Below, in pieces: positions 61,800 to 64,000 of a stretch of DNA of 64,000 nucleotides (position 1 is its first letter; each line of letters opens with the position of its first letter). The position numbers and the translations under genes are program-made. The notes beneath the pieces are model-generated. The model was not told the origin of the DNA, made no database searches, and saw only the letters and a list, made by a program, of their open reading frames with translations. This DNA is from Bufo bufo (Eukaryota; Chordata; Amphibia; Anura; Bufonidae): contig NC_053389.1 of NCBI RefSeq assembly GCF_905171765.1, positions 403,978,645 to 404,042,644 of the forward strand. The letters are read 5' to 3'.

Positions 61800-64000
61800 C
61801 TGTGGGATCCATGCCTGGTTCATTTTTATGAACGTCAGCTTGTCCACATTGGCTGTAGACAGGCGGCTGCGTTTGTCTGTAATGACGCCCCCTGCCGTGC
61901 TGAATACACGTTCAGACTAAACGCTGTCCGCCGGGCAGGCCATCACCTCCAAGGCATAAAAGGCTAGCTCTGGCCACGTGGACAATTTGGAGACCCAGAA
62001 GTTGAATGGGGCCGAACCATCAGTCTGTACGTGGAGGGGTGTGCACAGGTACTGTTCTACCATGTTATTGAAATGTTGCCTCCTGCTAACACGTTCTTTG
62101 TCTTTGTACCGTGGATCCAGCAGGGTGGCAACCCAGTAGTCCGCACACGTTAAAATGTGGGCAACTCTGCTGTCGTTGCGCAGGCACTGCAGCATGTAGT
62201 CGTTTATGTGTGCCAGGCTGCCCAGAGGTAAGGACAAGCTGTCCTCTGTGGGAGGCGTATCATCATCGTCCTGCGTTTCCCCCCAGCCACGCACCAGTGA
62301 TGGGCCCGAGCTGCGTTGGGTGCCAGCCCGCTGTGAACCTGCTTCATCCTCATCCTCCTCCACCTCCTCCTCATCCTCGTCCTCCAGTAGTGGGCCCTGT
62401 CTGGCCACATTCTTACCTGGCCTCTGCTGTTGCAAAAAATCTCCCTCTGAGTCACTTCGAAGAGACTGGCCTGAAAGTGCTAAAAATGACCCCTCTTCCT
62501 CCTCCTCCTCCTGGGCCACCTCCTCTTCCATCATCGCCCTAAGTGTTTTCTCAAGGAGACATAGAAGTGGTATTGTAACGCTGATAATGGCGTCATCGCC
62601 ACTGGCCATGTTGGTGGAGTACTCGAAACAGCGCAACAGGGCACACAGGTCTCGCATGGAGGCCCAGTCATTGGTGGTGAAGTGGTGCTGTTCCGCAGTG
62701 CGACTGACCCGTGCGTGCTGCAGCTGAAACTTCACTATGGCCTGCTGCTGCTCGCACAGTCTGTCCAGCATGTGCAAGGTGGAGTTCCACCTGGTGGGCA
62801 CGTCGCATATGAGGCGGTGAGCGGGAAGGCCGAAGTTACGCTGTAGCGCAGACAGGCGAGCAGCAGCAGGATGTGAACGCCGGAAGCGCGAACAGACGGC
62901 CCGCACTTTATGCAGCAGCTCTGACATGTCGGGGTAGTTGTGAATGAACTTCTGCACCACCAAATTCAGCACATGCGCCAGGCAAGGGATGTGCGTCAAA
63001 CCGGCTAGTTCCAGAGCTGCAACGAGATTTCGCCCATTATCGCACACCACCAGGCCGGGCTTGAGGCTCACCGGCAGCAACCACTCGTCGGTCTGTTGTT
63101 CTATACCCCGCCACAACTCCTGTGCGGCGTGGGGCCTGTCCCCCAAACATATGAGTTTCAGAATGGCCTGCTGACGTTTACCCCGGGCTGTGCTGAAGTT
63201 GGTGGTGAAGGTGTGTGGCTGACTGGATGAGCAGGTGGAAGAAGAGGAGGAGGAAGCTGAGGAGGAGGAGACAGGAGGCAAAGAATGTTGCCCTGCGATC
63301 CTTGGCGGCGGAAGGACGTGCGCCAAACAGCTATTTGCCTGGGGCCCAGCCGCCACTACATTTACCCAGTGTGCAGTTAGGGAGATATAGCGTCCCTGGC
63401 CGTGCTTACTGGTCCACGTATCTGTGGTTAGGTGGACCTTGCCACAGATGGCGTTGCGCAGTGCACACTTGATTTTATCGGATACTTGGTTGTGCAGGGA
63501 AGGCACGGCTCTCTTAGAGAAGTAGTGCCGGCTGGGAGCAACATACTGTTGGACAGCAAGCGACATGAGCTGTTTGAAGCTGTCTGTGTCCACCAGCCTA
63601 AATGACAGCATTTCTTAGGCCAGTAGTTTAGAAATGCTGGCATTCAGGGCCAGGGATCGAGGGTGGCTAGGTGGGAATTTACGCTTTCTCTCAAATGTTT
63701 GTGAGATGGAGAGCTGAACGCTGCCGTGTGACATGGTTGAGATGCTTGGTGATGCAGGTGGTGGTGTTGGTGGTACATCCCATGTTTGCTGGGCGGCAGG
63801 TGCCAACGTTCCTCCAGAGGCGGAGGAAGAGGCCGAGGCGGCGGCTGCAGCAGAAGAGGCCGAGGCGGCAGCAGCAGAAGAGGTAGCAGGGGAAGCCTGA
63901 GTGACTTCCTTGTTTTTAAGGTGTTTACTCCACTGCAGTTCATGCTTTACATGCAGGTGCCTGGTCATGCAGGTTGTGCTAAAGTTCAGAACGTTAATGC
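61800..64000 (-). pseudogene. hAT-4 transposase with BED finger, two in-frame stops
   Basis: One minus-strand frame is continuous from the window edge to about 61805, apart from TAA at 63615-63617 and TAG at 61917-61919. The BED finger is partly visible: STTCMTRHLHVKH (about 63978-63940) supplies the histidine part; its cysteines lie outside the window. An alanine/serine-rich linker follows (63890-63790). The core has VHLTTDTWTSKHGQGRY (first aspartate, near 63430), VVCDNGRNLVAA (second, near 63045), HIPCLAHVLNLVVQKF, LICDVPTRWNSTLHML (about 62770), an acidic stretch (about 62520 and 62370) and the hATC block FNFWVSKLSTWPELAFYALE, then stop, then SERVFSTAGG. The TAG replaces the leucine kept in hAT-5, consistent with one point mutation. 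It would bind element ends, cut and reinsert with an 8-bp duplication. Confidence 0.9.

Larger units (their letters stand above)
60801..64000 (-). mobile_element. hAT-4 DNA transposon, running off the window end
   Basis: The 3' terminus tagagttgagcgaacacctg at 60801 matches that of hAT-5. It continues through a 140-bp tandem array to a nearly open transposase on the minus strand. The 5' end lies beyond base 64000. Best preserved hAT of the window. Confidence 0.88.

Noticed and set aside
62111..62727. Serine/proline-rich open frames on the plus strand
   Set aside because: Antisense shadow of the acidic region of the hAT-4 transposase.

Overview
The window reads as noncoding, transposon-packed vertebrate DNA, most likely from an amphibian (probably a frog). 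This rests on the mix of elements: chromodomain Ty3/Gypsy, Ngaro-type tyrosine-recombinase retrotransposons, many hAT elements with satellite-bearing flanks, large TTAA-flanked palindromic elements, Tc1/mariner, Penelope-like and L1-like relics and a tRNA-derived SINE. I found no host protein-coding gene, no tRNA gene, no intact rRNA gene and no prokaryotic feature. The organism is an inference from repeat style, not from a diagnostic gene.

Layout. 1-8394: Gypsy-1, minus strand, 5' LTR at 7854-8394 and 3' end beyond the window start, split by a 4.7-kb Ngaro element at 1639-6353. 8637-13374: hAT-1 (minus), carrying two minisatellites and a solo LTR (9045-9579). 13400-17570: decayed hAT-2 (plus) with a 242-bp satellite interrupted by another DNA element. 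17.6-21.0 kb: small inverted-repeat elements, a SINE and quiet sequence. 21068-28250: hAT-3 (plus), split by TTAA element 1 (22174-25455). 28255-32780: hAT-5 (minus), split by TTAA element 2 (28499-32382), which is the same family in the opposite orientation. 32781-38985: two stretches resembling 18S ribosomal RNA flank Gypsy-2 (33132-38664), a nearly full-length chromodomain element with both LTRs and a 5-bp target duplication. 39.0-39.8 kb: a 92-bp satellite, then a Tc1 element (39766-41568) with a MITE inside its transposase. 41.9-46.7 kb: a hAT-like MITE and TTAA element 3. 47.9-49.5 kb: a Gypsy integrase relic and a solo LTR. 50.8-52.2 kb: a Penelope-like relic. 52228-56850: an old Tc1 copy split by an L1-like LINE, itself holding a 920-bp solo LTR. 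56.9-60.8 kb: LTR-like debris and a large foldback with a hammerhead-like motif at its centre. 60801-64000: hAT-4 (minus), with an almost open transposase.

The 'genes' work as transposon modules: gag, protease, RT, RNase H and integrase for Gypsy; RT, RNase H and tyrosine recombinase for Ngaro; BED finger plus DDE/RNase-H-fold transposase for hAT; HTH plus DDE transposase for Tc1. Nearly all are broken by frameshifts, stops or later insertions. The least damaged are Gypsy-2 (LTRs about 99 % identical by eye, a handful of coding lesions) and hAT-4 (two stop codons in the visible frame). Nesting gives a relative order: Ngaro is younger than Gypsy-1; TTAA elements 1 and 2 are younger than hAT-3 and hAT-5; Gypsy-2 is younger than the rRNA-like dimer; the solo LTR at 52.6 kb is younger than the L1, which is younger than the old Tc1.

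Most worth a second look: the duplicated 18S-like sequence beside a truncated hAT, the hammerhead-like palindrome at 60.1-60.3 kb, the serial hairpins and palindromic arrays of the TTAA elements, and the exact Ngaro-in-Gypsy junction.
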